NCBI RefSeq assembly: GCF_003261055.1
Contig: NZ_CP030073.1
Coordinates: 5,146,001-5,210,000, forward strand
Direction of reading: 5' to 3'
Source: Streptomyces cadmiisoli
GTDB taxonomy: Bacteria > Actinomycetota > Actinomycetes > Streptomycetales > Streptomycetaceae
DNA: 64,000 nt
Under the pieces are notes generated by a model. It did no database searches. It was not told the DNA's origin and saw nothing but the letters and a program-made list of their open reading frames with translations. Shown in pieces: positions 49,931 through 59,456 of this stretch (its first letter is position 1; every line of letters starts with the position of its first letter). Made by a program: the position numbers and the translations under genes.

Positions 49931-51420
49931 CCGCCGTTCATGCCCAGCCAGCCGGCCAGCTTTCCGCCGTGGGCCACCGCCCGCAGTCGGCGTTCCGCCG
50001 CGTCCCGGACCGGATCGGTGGCGACCACCAGGAGCTCGTCCCCGTGCCGCAGCACGGTGGTGGGCAGCGGTACGAACGACTTGCCCTCGCGTACGACGAG
50101 GGTGACCGCGGCCCCGGCCGGCAGCCGCAGCTCGCTGACCTCGACGCCGTGCATCTTCGACTCGTCCGGGACGGAGACCGAGAGCAGGTGCCCGCGCAGC
50201 CGCTCCAGAGGTGCCGACTCGATGCCGAGGTCGGCCGCGCCGGTTCCGTCGCCGAGGTGCAGTATCCGGGCGAGCCAGGGCAGCGTCGGCCCCTGGACGA
50301 GGGTGTAGACGACGACCAGGACGAAGACGATGTTGAAGATCGTGCGGCTGCCCTCGACGCCGTTCACCATGGGGATCGTCGCCAGGATGATGGGCACGGC
50401 GCCGCGCAGCCCGGCCCAGGACATGAGCGCCTGCTCCGGCCAGGGCACCCGGAACGGCACCAGGCACAGCACGACGCTCAGCGGGCGCGCCACCATGGTC
50501 AGGACCAGCCCGATGAGCAGCGCGGGCACGATGTCGTCGCCCAGTTCGTGCGGGGTGACCAGCAGACCGAGCAGGACGAACATGCCGATCTGGGCGATCC
50601 AGCCGAGCCCGTCGGCGAACCCGCGGGTGGCGGGCCAGTGCGGGAGCCGCGCGTTGCCCATCACCATGGAGGCGAGGTAGACGGCGAGGAAGCCGCTGCC
50701 GTGGGCCATGGCGCCGGCCGCGTAGGCGGCGACCGCGATGGCGACGACGGCGATCGGGTAGAGGCCGGACGCCGGCAGGGCGACGTGCCGCAGTCCCCAG
50801 GAGCCCAGCCAGCCGACCGCGAGGCCGATGGCGGCGCCGATGGCCAGTTCCAGAGCTATCTTGCCGATCAGCACGTACCAGTGCTCGAACGGACCGGCGG
50901 TGGAGAACGAGACCACCAGGATGACGACGGGGGCGTCGTTGAAGCCGGACTCCGCCTCCAGCGTGCCTGTCACGCGTGAGGGGAGGGGGATCTTCCGCAG
51001 GACGGAGAAGACCGCCGCCGCGTCGGTGGACGAGACGACCGCCCCGATGATGAGGGCCTGCCGCCATTCCAGGCCGACCAGGTAGTGCGCGGCCGACGCC
51101 GTGACCCCTACGCTCACGGCCACTCCGGCCAGCGCCAGCGCGGTCGCGGCCGGCATGACCGGCTTGATCTCCTTCCACTTCGTGCCCAGTCCGCCCTCGG
51201 CCAGGATCACGACGAGGGCCGCGTATCCGATGACCTGGGTCAGTTCGGCGTTGTCGAAGTGGATGTCGCCGACCCCGTCCTGTCCCATGGCGACGCCGAT
51301 GCCCAGGTAGACGAGCAGGCTGGGGAGCCCGCTGCGCGAGGAGATCCGGACCGCTGCGACGGCGACGAGCAGGACGATCGAGCAGACGAGCAGGAGCTGG
51401 TTGAGGTCGTGGACAGTCAG
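49915..51420 (-). CDS. CPA1 potassium/proton antiporter with RCK-C domain
   Basis: 501 aa from CTG 51420. The sequence LTVHDLNQLLLVCSIVLLVAVAAVRISSRSGLPSLLVYLGIG is the first helix of NhaP2/CvrA-type antiporters; about 12 helices follow, then a TrkA-C/RCK-C domain (about 405-490: VPDESKMHGVEVSELRLPAGAAVTLVVREGKSFVPL). In this frame the nearest upstream stop is TGA 8 codons before the CTG, with no ATG, GTG or TTG between, and the first internal standard start (ATG 51288) would delete helix 1. GGGAAAGGGAACGG lies just upstream of the CTG. So CTG initiation is the best reading. Confidence 0.88.
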   Translation of the reverse strand: MTVHDLNQLLLVCSIVLLVAVAAVRISSRSGLPSLLVYLGIGVAMGQDGVGDIHFDNAELTQVIGYAALVVILAEGGLGTKWKEIKPVMPAATALALAGVAVSVGVTASAAHYLVGLEWRQALIIGAVVSSTDAAAVFSVLRKIPLPSRVTGTLEAESGFNDAPVVILVVSFSTAGPFEHWYVLIGKIALELAIGAAIGLAVGWLGSWGLRHVALPASGLYPIAVVAIAVAAYAAGAMAHGSGFLAVYLASMVMGNARLPHWPATRGFADGLGWIAQIGMFVLLGLLVTPHELGDDIVPALLIGLVLTMVARPLSVVLCLVPFRVPWPEQALMSWAGLRGAVPIILATIPMVNGVEGSRTIFNIVFVLVVVYTLVQGPTLPWLARILHLGDGTGAADLGIESAPLERLRGHLLSVSVPDESKMHGVEVSELRLPAGAAVTLVVREGKSFVPLPTTVLRHGDELLVVATDPVRDAAERRLRAVAHGGKLAGWLGMNGGGSGH

Positions 51421-51541
51421 CGGCCGTTCCCTTTCCCGGTTTCACGATTCCGGTTCACACACGTCACGCGCGTGAACGCTCATGTGCATGGTGTGCGGAG
51501 CTGCGCGCTCCACATGGGGGGTACTTCGTTACCTTACCTAA

Positions 51542-51561
51542 TTCTTGACGATTTCTTGACG
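51542..51561. repeat. Adjacent direct repeat TTCTTGACG in the divergent promoter
   Basis: TTCTTGACG at 51542-51550 and 51553-51561, 11 bp apart (one helical turn), between the CPA1 and penicillin acylase genes. The second TTGACG could be a -35 for the acylase; no clear -10 follows. The rest of the 51421-51706 gap shows nothing else. Confidence 0.4.
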
Positions 51562-51706
51562 CGCTCCGCGGGATGATCGAACGTCCGTCCGCGCTGGTTC
51601 CCCAGTCCGCGTCAAGTGCCACCGGGCCCTGCGCCTATGGTTGCTCCAGCGCTCATTCAAAAGGACAGCCACCCCTGCCGCTCGCGTTAGGACAGCAAGG
51701 ACAGCG

Positions 51707-54484
51707 ATGCCCCCCAACACCACCGCTACAACGGGTCAGCAGCCCGGCAAGTCCCGGAGGGAGAAGGGGCGCAGAGGCCGTCTGGTCGTGCTCGTACTGG
51801 TGCTGGCCATCATCGGTGGCCTCGCCTACGGGGCGTACTGGTCCGTCAGCACGGTCCGTGCCTCCTTCCCGCAGACAAAGGGTTCGATCACGCTGGACGG
51901 TCTGTCGGGGCCGGTCGACGTCAAGCGGGACGGGTACGGCATCCCGCAGATCTATGCCTCCTCCGACGAGGACCTGTTCATGGCGCAGGGCTACGTCCAG
52001 GCGCAGGACCGGTTCTACGAGATGGACGTGCGCCGTCACATGACCTCGGGCCGTCTGTCGGAGATGTTCGGCAAGGGCCAGATCGGCAACGACGAGTTCC
52101 TGCGCACGCTGGGCTGGGAACGGGTGGCGCAGGAGGAGTACGACACCAAGCTGTCCGACGCCACGAAGACGTACCTCCAGGCGTACGCCAAGGGAGTCAA
52201 CGCCTACCTGGACGGCAAGGACGGCGAGGACATCTCCCTGGAGTACGCCGCTCTCGGTCTCACCAACGACTACAAGCCGCAGAAGTGGACGCCGGTCGAC
52301 TCGGTCGCCTGGCTCAAGGCGATGGCCTGGGACCTGCGCGGCAACATGCAGGACGAGATCGACCGCTCGCTGATGACCAGCCGCCTGGGCCCCCAGCAGA
52401 TCGACGACCTGTACCCGGACTACCCCTACGAGCGGAACCGGGTGATCGTCCAGCAGGGCCAGTACGACGAGCTCACCCAGACCTTCGACGGCGGCGGCAC
52501 CGGCGGCGCGTCCGCCGACGGCACCACCGGTGGCACGGGCAACGGCACGGACCCCGCCGCCGGCACGAACGGCACCCCCGCCTCGTCGGCGCTGCAGACC
52601 CAGCTGTCCGGCCTGTACGGCGCGCTGGAGGACCTCCCGGAGGCCGTCGGTGTGAACGGCAACGGCATCGGCTCCAACTCGTGGGTGGTCGGCGGCCGTC
52701 ACACCATCACCGGCAAGCCGCTGCTGGCCAACGACCCGCACCTGTCGGCTTCGCTGCCGTCGGTCTGGTACCAGATGGGCCTGCACTGCCGCTCGGTCTC
52801 CGACAAGTGCCAGTACGACGTCTCGGGCTACACCTTCGCGGGCATGCCCGGTGTGATAATCGGCCACAACCAGGACATCTCCTGGGGCATGACCAACTCC
52901 GGGGTCGACGTCACCGACCTCTACCTGCAGAAGCTCACCGGCGACGGCTACCTGTTCGACGGCAAGGTCAAGCCCTTCGAGAGCCGCGAGGAGACCATCA
53001 AGGTCGCCGGCGGCTCCGCCAAGAAGATCGTCGTCCGGGAGACCAACAACGGACCGCTGCTGTCCGACCGCGACGACGAACTGGTCAAGGTCGGCAGGAA
53101 GGCCGCCGTCGACACCGCCGCACCCGACCGGGGCGACGGCTACGGCCTGGCGCTGCGGTGGACCGCGCTGGAGCCCGGCACCTCGATGGACGCCGTCTTC
53201 GCCATCAACAAGGCGGCCGACTGGGACGACTTCCGCGCCGCGGCCACCCTGTTCGACGTGCCCTCGCAGAACCTCGTGTACGCCGACACCCGGAACAACA
53301 TCGGCTACACCCTGCCCGGAAAGATCCCCACGCGCGCCGAGCGCCACGACGGGTCGATCCCGGCGCCGGGCTGGGACGGCAAGTACCGCTGGACCGGCTA
53401 CATCGAGCAGGACGAGCTGCCCCACGAGTACAACCCGGAGCGCGGCTACATCGTGACGGCCAACCAGGCCGTCGTGGACGAGGAGTACCCCTACACGCTC
53501 ACCGAGGACTGGGGGTACGGCGCGCGCAGCCAGCGGATCAACGACCTGATGGAGTCCAAGCTCAAGGGCGGCGGCAAGGTGTCCACCGAGGACATGCGCC
53601 AGATGCAGCTGGACAACAGCAGCGAGATCGCCAAGCTGCTCGTGCCGCAGCTGCTGAAGATCGACGTGGGCGACCGGCACGTGCGCGAGGCGCAGAAGCT
53701 CCTGGAGGGCTGGGACTACACCCAGGACTCCGAGTCGGCGGCGGCGGCCTACTTCAACTCGGTCTGGCGCAACGTCCTCAAGCTCGCGTTCGGCAACAAG
53801 CTGCCCAAGGAACTGCGCGTCAAGGGCCAGTGCCTGTGGGTCGAGCCGACCGGCACCACCGGACCGGTCGACGACGAGCGCCGGGTGCGGGAATGCGGTG
53901 AGCGCGACGCCGACCAGGCGCAGCCGGACGGCGGCGACCGCTGGTTCGAGGTCGTGCGCGGTCTCCTCGACGAACAGGACAGCGACTGGTGGAAGGTTCC
54001 CTCCGTCGGCACGCGCCCCGGGGCGGAGAACCGTGACGAACTGTTCCGCCGCGCCATGGTCGACGCCCGCTGGGAGCTGACCGCCGAGCTGGGCAAGGAC
54101 ATCGACACCTGGAGCTGGGGCCGGCTGCACCGCCTGTTCCTGGAGAACCAGACGCTCGGCACCGAGGGCCCCGGGTTCCTCCAGTACGCCCTCAACCGCG
54201 GCCCCTGGAAGCTCAGCGGCGGCGAGGCGACGGTCAACGCGACCGGCTGGAACGCCGCGGGCGGCTACGGCGTCGTCTGGGTGCCGTCGATGCGGATGGT
54301 GGTCAACCTCGACGACCTCGACAAGTCGAAGTGGATCAACCTCACCGGCGCCTCGGGACACGCCTACAGCGCCCACTACGTCGACCAGACGGACAAGTGG
54401 GCCAAGGGCGAGCTGCTGGACTGGTCCTTCTCCAAGGAGGCCGTCGACAAGAGCACCCGCGACACGCTCGTACTGAAGCCGTGA
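51707..54484 (+). CDS. Penicillin acylase family protein (N-terminal nucleophile hydrolase)
   Basis: 925 aa. A cytoplasmic Lys/Arg tail and a membrane helix (GRLVVLVLVLAIIGGLAYGAYWSV, about residues 27-48) serve as signal anchor. Alpha chain, then a Gly/Thr-rich spacer (about 255-300), then Ser323 in GIGSNSWVVGGRHT, the expected beta-chain N-terminal nucleophile after self-processing; LLANDPHLSASLPSVWYQ follows. Homologues hydrolyse amide bonds of penicillins, acyl-homoserine lactones or lipopeptides. Extracytoplasmic. Start ATG 51707 after AAGGA. Confidence 0.94.
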   Translation: MPPNTTATTGQQPGKSRREKGRRGRLVVLVLVLAIIGGLAYGAYWSVSTVRASFPQTKGSITLDGLSGPVDVKRDGYGIPQIYASSDEDLFMAQGYVQAQDRFYEMDVRRHMTSGRLSEMFGKGQIGNDEFLRTLGWERVAQEEYDTKLSDATKTYLQAYAKGVNAYLDGKDGEDISLEYAALGLTNDYKPQKWTPVDSVAWLKAMAWDLRGNMQDEIDRSLMTSRLGPQQIDDLYPDYPYERNRVIVQQGQYDELTQTFDGGGTGGASADGTTGGTGNGTDPAAGTNGTPASSALQTQLSGLYGALEDLPEAVGVNGNGIGSNSWVVGGRHTITGKPLLANDPHLSASLPSVWYQMGLHCRSVSDKCQYDVSGYTFAGMPGVIIGHNQDISWGMTNSGVDVTDLYLQKLTGDGYLFDGKVKPFESREETIKVAGGSAKKIVVRETNNGPLLSDRDDELVKVGRKAAVDTAAPDRGDGYGLALRWTALEPGTSMDAVFAINKAADWDDFRAAATLFDVPSQNLVYADTRNNIGYTLPGKIPTRAERHDGSIPAPGWDGKYRWTGYIEQDELPHEYNPERGYIVTANQAVVDEEYPYTLTEDWGYGARSQRINDLMESKLKGGGKVSTEDMRQMQLDNSSEIAKLLVPQLLKIDVGDRHVREAQKLLEGWDYTQDSESAAAAYFNSVWRNVLKLAFGNKLPKELRVKGQCLWVEPTGTTGPVDDERRVRECGERDADQAQPDGGDRWFEVVRGLLDEQDSDWWKVPSVGTRPGAENRDELFRRAMVDARWELTAELGKDIDTWSWGRLHRLFLENQTLGTEGPGFLQYALNRGPWKLSGGEATVNATGWNAAGGYGVVWVPSMRMVVNLDDLDKSKWINLTGASGHAYSAHYVDQTDKWAKGELLDWSFSKEAVDKSTRDTLVLKP

Positions 54485-54522
54485 GCCGCTGAGTCCGCGG
54501 CCGGCCGACGGCCGTCGACGTG

Positions 54523-54556
54523 AAAGGGCCCTCCACGCACGCGTGGAGGGCCCTTT
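54523..54556. terminator. Bidirectional 16-bp hairpin between convergent genes
   Basis: AAAGGGCCCTCCACGC (54523-54538), 2 bases, perfect complement at 54541-54556, ending in T's in both directions. It lies between the penicillin acylase (+) and 5-FTHF cyclo-ligase (-) stops. Confidence 0.88.
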
Positions 54557-54568
54557 CCGTGTCGGGTG

Positions 54569-55192
54569 TCAGACGCCGCCCGGGAATCGGCGCACGCCCG
54601 AGGGCGTCACCACCGCGTGCACCGGCCGGTCGTGCGCCTCGGCGGGGACGCGCCCGACGACCTCCGGGTCGTACAGCAGCACCACCAGGGCGGGCCGGGC
54701 TCCCGCGTCGGCCAGACGGGCGAGCACCCGGTCGTAGGAACCGCCGCCCCGGCCGAGGCGCATGCCGCGTGCGTCGACCGCGAGTCCGGGCAGCAGGACG
54801 GTGTCCGCGGCGGTCACCGCGTCCGGCCCGAGGCGCGGGCCGGAGGGCTCCAGGAGGGCCATTTTCCCGCCGTGTCGGACGCGGTCGAGCGACCCCGGGC
54901 CGGTGTACACGCCCCAGTCGAGGTCGTTGTCGGGCAGCAGCGCCGGCAGCAGGACGCGCACCCCGCGCGTGTGCAGCGTGTCGAGCAGCGCGAGGGTGCC
55001 GGGTTCGCTCCCCACCGAGACGTACGCCGCGACCGTGCGCGCCTGCGACAGTTCCGGCAGGTCGAGTGCGCGCTGGGCCAGCGCGGCGGCGGTCGCCCGC
55101 ACGTCATCCGCGGGCAACCTGCCTCTCACCGTGAGGATCTCCCGCCGCAACGTTCGCTTGTCAGGCTCGTCGGCGTGTCCGACGTGGCTCAT
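54569..55192 (-). CDS. 5-formyltetrahydrofolate cyclo-ligase
   Basis: 207 aa. DKRTLRREILTVRGRLPADD N-terminal helix; VRVLLPALLPDNDLDWGVYTG; and the signature LPGLAVDARGMRLGRGGGSYDRVLARL, with the GGGSYD ATP-binding loop. It converts 5-formyl-THF to 5,10-methenyl-THF with ATP. Start ATG 55192, giving MSHVGHADEPDKR. Divergent from galU, as commonly seen in actinobacteria. Confidence 0.94.
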   Translation of the reverse strand: MSHVGHADEPDKRTLRREILTVRGRLPADDVRATAAALAQRALDLPELSQARTVAAYVSVGSEPGTLALLDTLHTRGVRVLLPALLPDNDLDWGVYTGPGSLDRVRHGGKMALLEPSGPRLGPDAVTAADTVLLPGLAVDARGMRLGRGGGSYDRVLARLADAGARPALVVLLYDPEVVGRVPAEAHDRPVHAVVTPSGVRRFPGGV

Positions 55193-55286
55193 GGGTCGCT
55201 CCCGTACTGTGTCGAATGTGCGCATATGACAGCCAAATAACCGGAGCCACTGATTCCAGGCAAAGGCACCGGATATGGTTGCCGGC

Positions 55287-56189
55287 ATGACCCAGTCTCA
55301 CCCCAGGATCAGCAAGGCCGTCATTCCCGCGGCAGGCCTCGGCACCCGGTTCCTGCCGGCCACCAAGGCCACTCCCAAGGAGATGCTGCCGGTCGTCGAC
55401 AAGCCCGCCATCCAGTATGTGGTCGAAGAGGCCGCGTCCGCCGGTCTCGACGACGTCCTCATGATCACGGGCCGCAACAAGCGCCCGCTGGAGGACCACT
55501 TCGACCGCAACTACGAACTCGAGTCCGCCCTCCAGAAGAAGGGCGACGCCGGGCGGCTGGCCAAGGTCCAGGAGTCCAGCGACCTCGCCACGATGCACTA
55601 CGTGCGCCAGGGCGACCCCAAGGGCCTCGGGCACGCCGTCCTGTGCGCGGCCCCGCACGTCGGCAACGAGCCGTTCGCGGTCCTCCTCGGCGACGACCTG
55701 ATCGACCCCCGCGACCCCCTCCTCCAGCGGATGATCGAGGTCCAGGAGCAGCGCGGCGGCAGCGTCATCGCGCTGATGGAGGTCGAGCCGGAGCAGATCC
55801 ACCTCTACGGGTGCGCGGCCGTCGAGACCACCGAGGACGGCGACGTCGTCAAGGTCAACGGCCTGGTCGAGAAGCCCGAACCGGCGGACGCGCCGTCGAA
55901 CTACGCCATCATCGGCCGCTACGTCCTCGACCCGCACGTCTTCGGAATACTGCGTCAGACCGAGCCGGGCCGCGGCGGCGAGATCCAGCTGACCGACGCG
56001 CTCCAGCAGCTCGCACAGGACGAGAAGGTCGGCGGCCCGGTGCACGGCGTCGTCTTCAAGGGCCGCCGCTATGACACCGGCGACCGCGGCGACTACCTGC
56101 GTGCCATTGTCCGACTCGCGTGCGAACGTGAGGACCTGGGCCCGGACTTCCGGACCTGGCTTCGCAGTTACGTCACCGAGGAGATGTAG
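55287..56189 (+). CDS. galU: UTP-glucose-1-phosphate uridylyltransferase
   Basis: 300 aa. AVIPAAGLGTRFLPATKATPKEMLPVVDKPAIQYVVEEA is the nucleotide-binding GxGTRFLP motif with the family lysine; also GRNKRPLEDHFDRNYELE, RQGDPKGLGHAVLCA, and GEIQLTDALQ. It makes UDP-glucose for cell-wall and trehalose synthesis. Start ATG 55287; TATGGT at 55274-55279 suggests a leaderless transcript. First of the block galU-moeA-moaC-mogA-rimJ-sepX. Confidence 0.96.
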   Translation: MTQSHPRISKAVIPAAGLGTRFLPATKATPKEMLPVVDKPAIQYVVEEAASAGLDDVLMITGRNKRPLEDHFDRNYELESALQKKGDAGRLAKVQESSDLATMHYVRQGDPKGLGHAVLCAAPHVGNEPFAVLLGDDLIDPRDPLLQRMIEVQEQRGGSVIALMEVEPEQIHLYGCAAVETTEDGDVVKVNGLVEKPEPADAPSNYAIIGRYVLDPHVFGILRQTEPGRGGEIQLTDALQQLAQDEKVGGPVHGVVFKGRRYDTGDRGDYLRAIVRLACEREDLGPDFRTWLRSYVTEEM

Positions 56190-56194
56190 CCACC

Positions 56195-57517
56195 TTGAGC
56201 ACCGCCGCGTCCCGAGCCACCGGCCAGAACCACCTGTGGTCGGTGGACGAACACCTGGAGGACATCCTCGCCACCGTCCGCCCCCTGGAACCCATCGAGC
56301 TGCAACTGCTCGACGCCCAGGGCTGCGTCCTGGTCGAGGACGTCACGGTGCCGGTGTCCCTGCCGCCCTTCGACAACAGCTCGATGGACGGGTACGCGGT
56401 GCGGGTCGACGATGTCGCGGGCGCGAGCGAGGAGTTCCCGGCCGTGCTGGAGGTGGTCGGGGACGTCGCGGCCGGCCAGGCCGACCTGCTCCAGGTCGGT
56501 CCCGGCCAGGCCGCCCGCATCATGACCGGCGCCCCGCTCCCGCCCGGCGCCGAGACGGTGGTCCCCGTGGAGTGGACCGACGGCGGCCTCGGCGAGGGCC
56601 CGGTCACCGCGATGCCGGCCCGCAGCCGGGACCCCGAGGGTGCCGCAGGGCACGTGCGGGTGCACCGGCCGGCCGAGGCACGCGCGCACGTGCGCGCCCG
56701 GGGAAGCGACGTCAAGGCCGGGGACCGCGCCCTCGAAGCCGGCACCGTTCTCGGACCGCCGCAGATCGGGCTGCTCGCCGCCATCGGACGCGGCACGGTG
56801 CGGGTGCGCCCGCGTCCGCGCGTGGTCGTCATGTCCACCGGCAGCGAACTCGTCCAGCCCGACGAGGACCTGGGCAGCGGCCAGATCTACGACTCCAACA
56901 GCTTCGCCCTCACCGCCGCCGCCCGTGACGCCGGCGCCATCGCCTATCGCGTCGGCGCGGTCGCGGACGACGCCGAGACCCTGCGCACCACCATCGAGGA
57001 CCAACTCGTGCGCGCCGACCTGATGGTCACCACGGGCGGGGTGAGCGTCGGCGCGTACGACGTGGTCAAGGAGGCCCTGTCGCACGTCGGGGACGAGGAC
57101 GAGCCGGGCAGCGGCATCGAGTTCCGCAAGCTCGCGATGCAGCCGGGCAAACCGCAGGGCTTCGGGTCCATCGGCCCCGACCACACCCCGCTGCTCGCCC
57201 TCCCCGGCAACCCGGTGTCGTCGTACGTCTCCTTCGAACTGTTCGTCCGGCCCGCGATCCGCACCCTGATGGGCCTGGAGGACGTCCACCGGCCGCGCAC
57301 CCGGGCGACCCTCACCACGGACCGGGCGCTGACCTCGCCGAAGGGGCGCCGGCAGTTCCTGCGCGGCAGCCACTCCGACGGACGGGTGACACCGGTCGGC
57401 GGGGCGGGGTCCCATCTGGTGGCCGCCCTCGCGCACGCCGACGCGCTCATCGTCGTCCCCGAGGACGTGGAGTCCGTCGAGCCCGGCGCCGAGGTCGAGG
57501 TGGTCCTGCTCCGCTGA
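56195..57517 (+). CDS. moeA: Molybdopterin molybdotransferase MoeA
   Basis: 440 aa, TTG start 5 nt after the galU stop, with GAGGAG overlapping the galU end. MoeA domains in order: N-terminal ([38 protein letters not shown]), gephyrin-like core ([62 protein letters not shown]) and C-terminal domain. It inserts molybdate into adenylylated molybdopterin. Two MoeA types exist in actinobacteria; this one is linked to galU. Confidence 0.95.
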   Translation: MSTAASRATGQNHLWSVDEHLEDILATVRPLEPIELQLLDAQGCVLVEDVTVPVSLPPFDNSSMDGYAVRVDDVAGASEEFPAVLEVVGDVAAGQADLLQVGPGQAARIMTGAPLPPGAETVVPVEWTDGGLGEGPVTAMPARSRDPEGAAGHVRVHRPAEARAHVRARGSDVKAGDRALEAGTVLGPPQIGLLAAIGRGTVRVRPRPRVVVMSTGSELVQPDEDLGSGQIYDSNSFALTAAARDAGAIAYRVGAVADDAETLRTTIEDQLVRADLMVTTGGVSVGAYDVVKEALSHVGDEDEPGSGIEFRKLAMQPGKPQGFGSIGPDHTPLLALPGNPVSSYVSFELFVRPAIRTLMGLEDVHRPRTRATLTTDRALTSPKGRRQFLRGSHSDGRVTPVGGAGSHLVAALAHADALIVVPEDVESVEPGAEVEVVLLR

Positions 57518-57600
57518 GAGCCCCAGGTTGGGGGTACCGTGTCGCGCACGACAGGCCCGTGCGCCGCACCGCGACGGGCCCGGACCGGGAGCGCCGCACC

Positions 57601-58080
57601 ATGAGCACGCAGGACCGACTGACCCATATCGACGAAGCGGGGGCCGCCCGCATGGTCGACGTGTCGGACAAGGACGTCACCGCCCGCACGGCGCGCGCGA
57701 GCGGACGCGTCCTCGTCGCGCCGCGTGTGATCGAGCTGCTGCGCGGTGCGGGCGTTCCCAAGGGCGACGCCCTCGCCACCGCGCGGATCGCGGGCATCAT
57801 GGGCGCCAAGCGCACCCCGGACCTGATCCCGCTGTGTCACCCGTTGTCGCTGTCCGGTGTGACACTGGACCTGTCGGTTACGGACGACGCCGTGGAGATC
57901 GCGGCCACGGTGCGTACGACGGACCGCACGGGCGTCGAGATGGAGGCGCTCACCGCGGTCTCCGTCGCCGCGCTCACCGTGATCGACATGGTCAAGGCGG
58001 TCGACAAGGGAGCGGTCATCACGGACGTGCGGGTGGAGTCGAAGACGGGCGGCAAGTCGGGCGACTGGAGCCGGGCGTGA
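57601..58080 (+). CDS. moaC: Cyclic pyranopterin monophosphate synthase MoaC
   Basis: 159 aa. [50 protein letters not shown] and [30 protein letters not shown] contain the conserved active-site Asp, Lys and His residues of the family. Second step of molybdenum-cofactor synthesis (with MoaA). Start ATG 57601. Its TGA overlaps the mogA GTG. Confidence 0.96.
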   Translation: MSTQDRLTHIDEAGAARMVDVSDKDVTARTARASGRVLVAPRVIELLRGAGVPKGDALATARIAGIMGAKRTPDLIPLCHPLSLSGVTLDLSVTDDAVEIAATVRTTDRTGVEMEALTAVSVAALTVIDMVKAVDKGAVITDVRVESKTGGKSGDWSRA

Positions 58081-58616
58081 GCGGCAACGGATACCGCGCA
58101 CTCGTCGTCACGGCGTCCAACAGGGCGGCGTCCGGCGTGTACGAGGACAAGGGCGGCCCACTGATCGCCGACGGCCTCAAGGGCTTCGGGTTCGACGTCG
58201 ACGGCCCCCAGGTCGTCCCCGACGGCGACCCGGTGGAGGCGGCGCTGCGCGCCGCGGTGGACGCCGGTTACGACGTCGTCGTCACCACCGGCGGCACCGG
58301 CATCTCCCCGACCGACCGCACGCCGGAGGCGACCCGCGCGGTGCTCGACCGCGAGGTGCCGGGCATCGCGGAGGCCGTCCGGGCCCACGGACGGCCGAAG
58401 GTGCCGACCGCGGCGCTCTCCCGCGGCCTCGCCGGAATCGCGGGCCGCACCCTGATCGTCAACCTGCCGGGCTCCACCGGCGGCGTGCGCGACGGCCTCG
58501 CCGTGCTGGAGCCCCTGCTGCGCCACGCCGTGGACCAGATCCGCGGCGGTGACCATCCAAGACCCTCCCCCAGTGCCGAACAGGCCTGGGAGGTGCCCCC
58601 AGGGGGTGTGAGCTGA
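58077..58616 (+). CDS. mogA: Molybdopterin adenylyltransferase, MogA/MoaB family
   Basis: 179 aa, GTG 58077 overlapping the moaC stop. [53 protein letters not shown] and [22 protein letters not shown] are the family core. The last 20 residues (from [17 protein letters not shown]) are coded by a palindromic repeat at about 58564-58607 and are not part of the fold. It adenylylates molybdopterin before MoeA acts. Confidence 0.92.
   Translation: MSGNGYRALVVTASNRAASGVYEDKGGPLIADGLKGFGFDVDGPQVVPDGDPVEAALRAAVDAGYDVVVTTGGTGISPTDRTPEATRAVLDREVPGIAEAVRAHGRPKVPTAALSRGLAGIAGRTLIVNLPGSTGGVRDGLAVLEPLLRHAVDQIRGGDHPRPSPSAEQAWEVPPGGVS
58564..58607. repeat. REP-like palindromic element at the 3' end of mogA
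   Basis: CCTCCCCCAGTGCC, a short loop, then CCTGGGAGGTGCCCCCAG. The CTCCCCCAG...CTGGGAGGTGCCCCCA pattern recurs in Streptomyces genomes from memory. Here it forms the last coding part of mogA, so it may have been inserted and extended the protein. Confidence 0.6.
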
Positions 58617-58633
58617 ACACCGCATCCTGGCCC

Positions 58634-59272
58634 GTGGAACTGGTGGAGGGCGATGTCGTCCTCCGGCCGATAAAGCTGCGCGACCAGCGGGCCTGGCGTG
58701 AGGTCAACCGGCGCAACCGCGACTGGCTGCGCCCCTGGGAGGCCACCATCCCGCCGCCCACGCCCGGCGGCCCGCACACCCACCGGCCCACCTACCGCCA
58801 GATGGTCCGCCATCTGCGCTCGGAGGCGAACGCGGGCCGGATGCTGCCGTTCGTCATCGAGTACCGGGGGCGGCTGGCCGGGCAGTTGACGGTCGCCGGG
58901 ATCACCTGGGGCTCGATGTGCTCGGGACACGTCGGCTACTGGGTGGACGAGGCGGTGGCCGGCCGGGGCGTGATGCCGACCGCCGTCGCGCTCGCCGTGG
59001 ACCACTGCTTCCGGAGCGTCGGGCTGCACCGTGTCGAGGTCTGCATTCGCCCGGAGAACGGGCCGAGCCGCCGTGTCGTGGAGAAACTCGGATTCCGCGA
59101 GGAGGGCCTGCGCCCGCGCTATCTCCACATCGACGGGGCCTGGCGCGACCACCTCGTCTTCGCCCTCACCGCGGAGGAAGTGCCCGACGGCCTGCTGAAC
59201 CGGTGGCGGCGCAAGCAGGTGCCGTCCTCCGCGCCCCGCGATCCGCAGAACACCCCCCGGAATCCCGCGTAA
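58634..59272 (+). CDS. rimJ: RimJ-like GNAT acetyltransferase
   Basis: 212 aa from GTG 58634. Acetyl-CoA loop GYWVDEAVAGRGVMPTAVALAVDHCF and RimJ/RimI features HRVEVCIRPENGPSRRVVEKLGFREEGLRPRYLHIDGAWRDHLVFALT. Homologues acetylate ribosomal protein S5 N-terminus. An alternative start, CTG 58613, reads [14 protein letters not shown] and overlaps the mogA TGA as CTGA, with AGGGGGTG upstream; it would add 7 residues that look part of the protein. I keep the standard codon but consider the CTG likely. Confidence 0.88.
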   Translation: MELVEGDVVLRPIKLRDQRAWREVNRRNRDWLRPWEATIPPPTPGGPHTHRPTYRQMVRHLRSEANAGRMLPFVIEYRGRLAGQLTVAGITWGSMCSGHVGYWVDEAVAGRGVMPTAVALAVDHCFRSVGLHRVEVCIRPENGPSRRVVEKLGFREEGLRPRYLHIDGAWRDHLVFALTAEEVPDGLLNRWRRKQVPSSAPRDPQNTPRNPA

Positions 59273-59456
59273 CTCAAGAATTGAATAAATGTTCGAAAAT
59301 GATCGGCTGGTGACCGCTCGGGGGCATTGAATTCGCGCTCCCGGTGACCTACTGATCGCCTCGGTCACAAGAAAAGCTCGAAATATCAGCCAGATCGTGC
59401 GACACACCGGCTCAATTGGCAGATGGCCTCACGCAAACCCCTCTACCGTGTGAGAC

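Noticed and set aside
51653..54376. Open frame of about 900 codons antisense to the penicillin acylase
   Set aside because: Same reason: no start signals, composition typical of the complementary frame of a GC-rich gene.
56195..58616. Molybdenum-cofactor riboswitch before moeA or moaC
   Set aside because: The gaps are 5 bp and 83 bp, too short or without the expected multi-helix structure.
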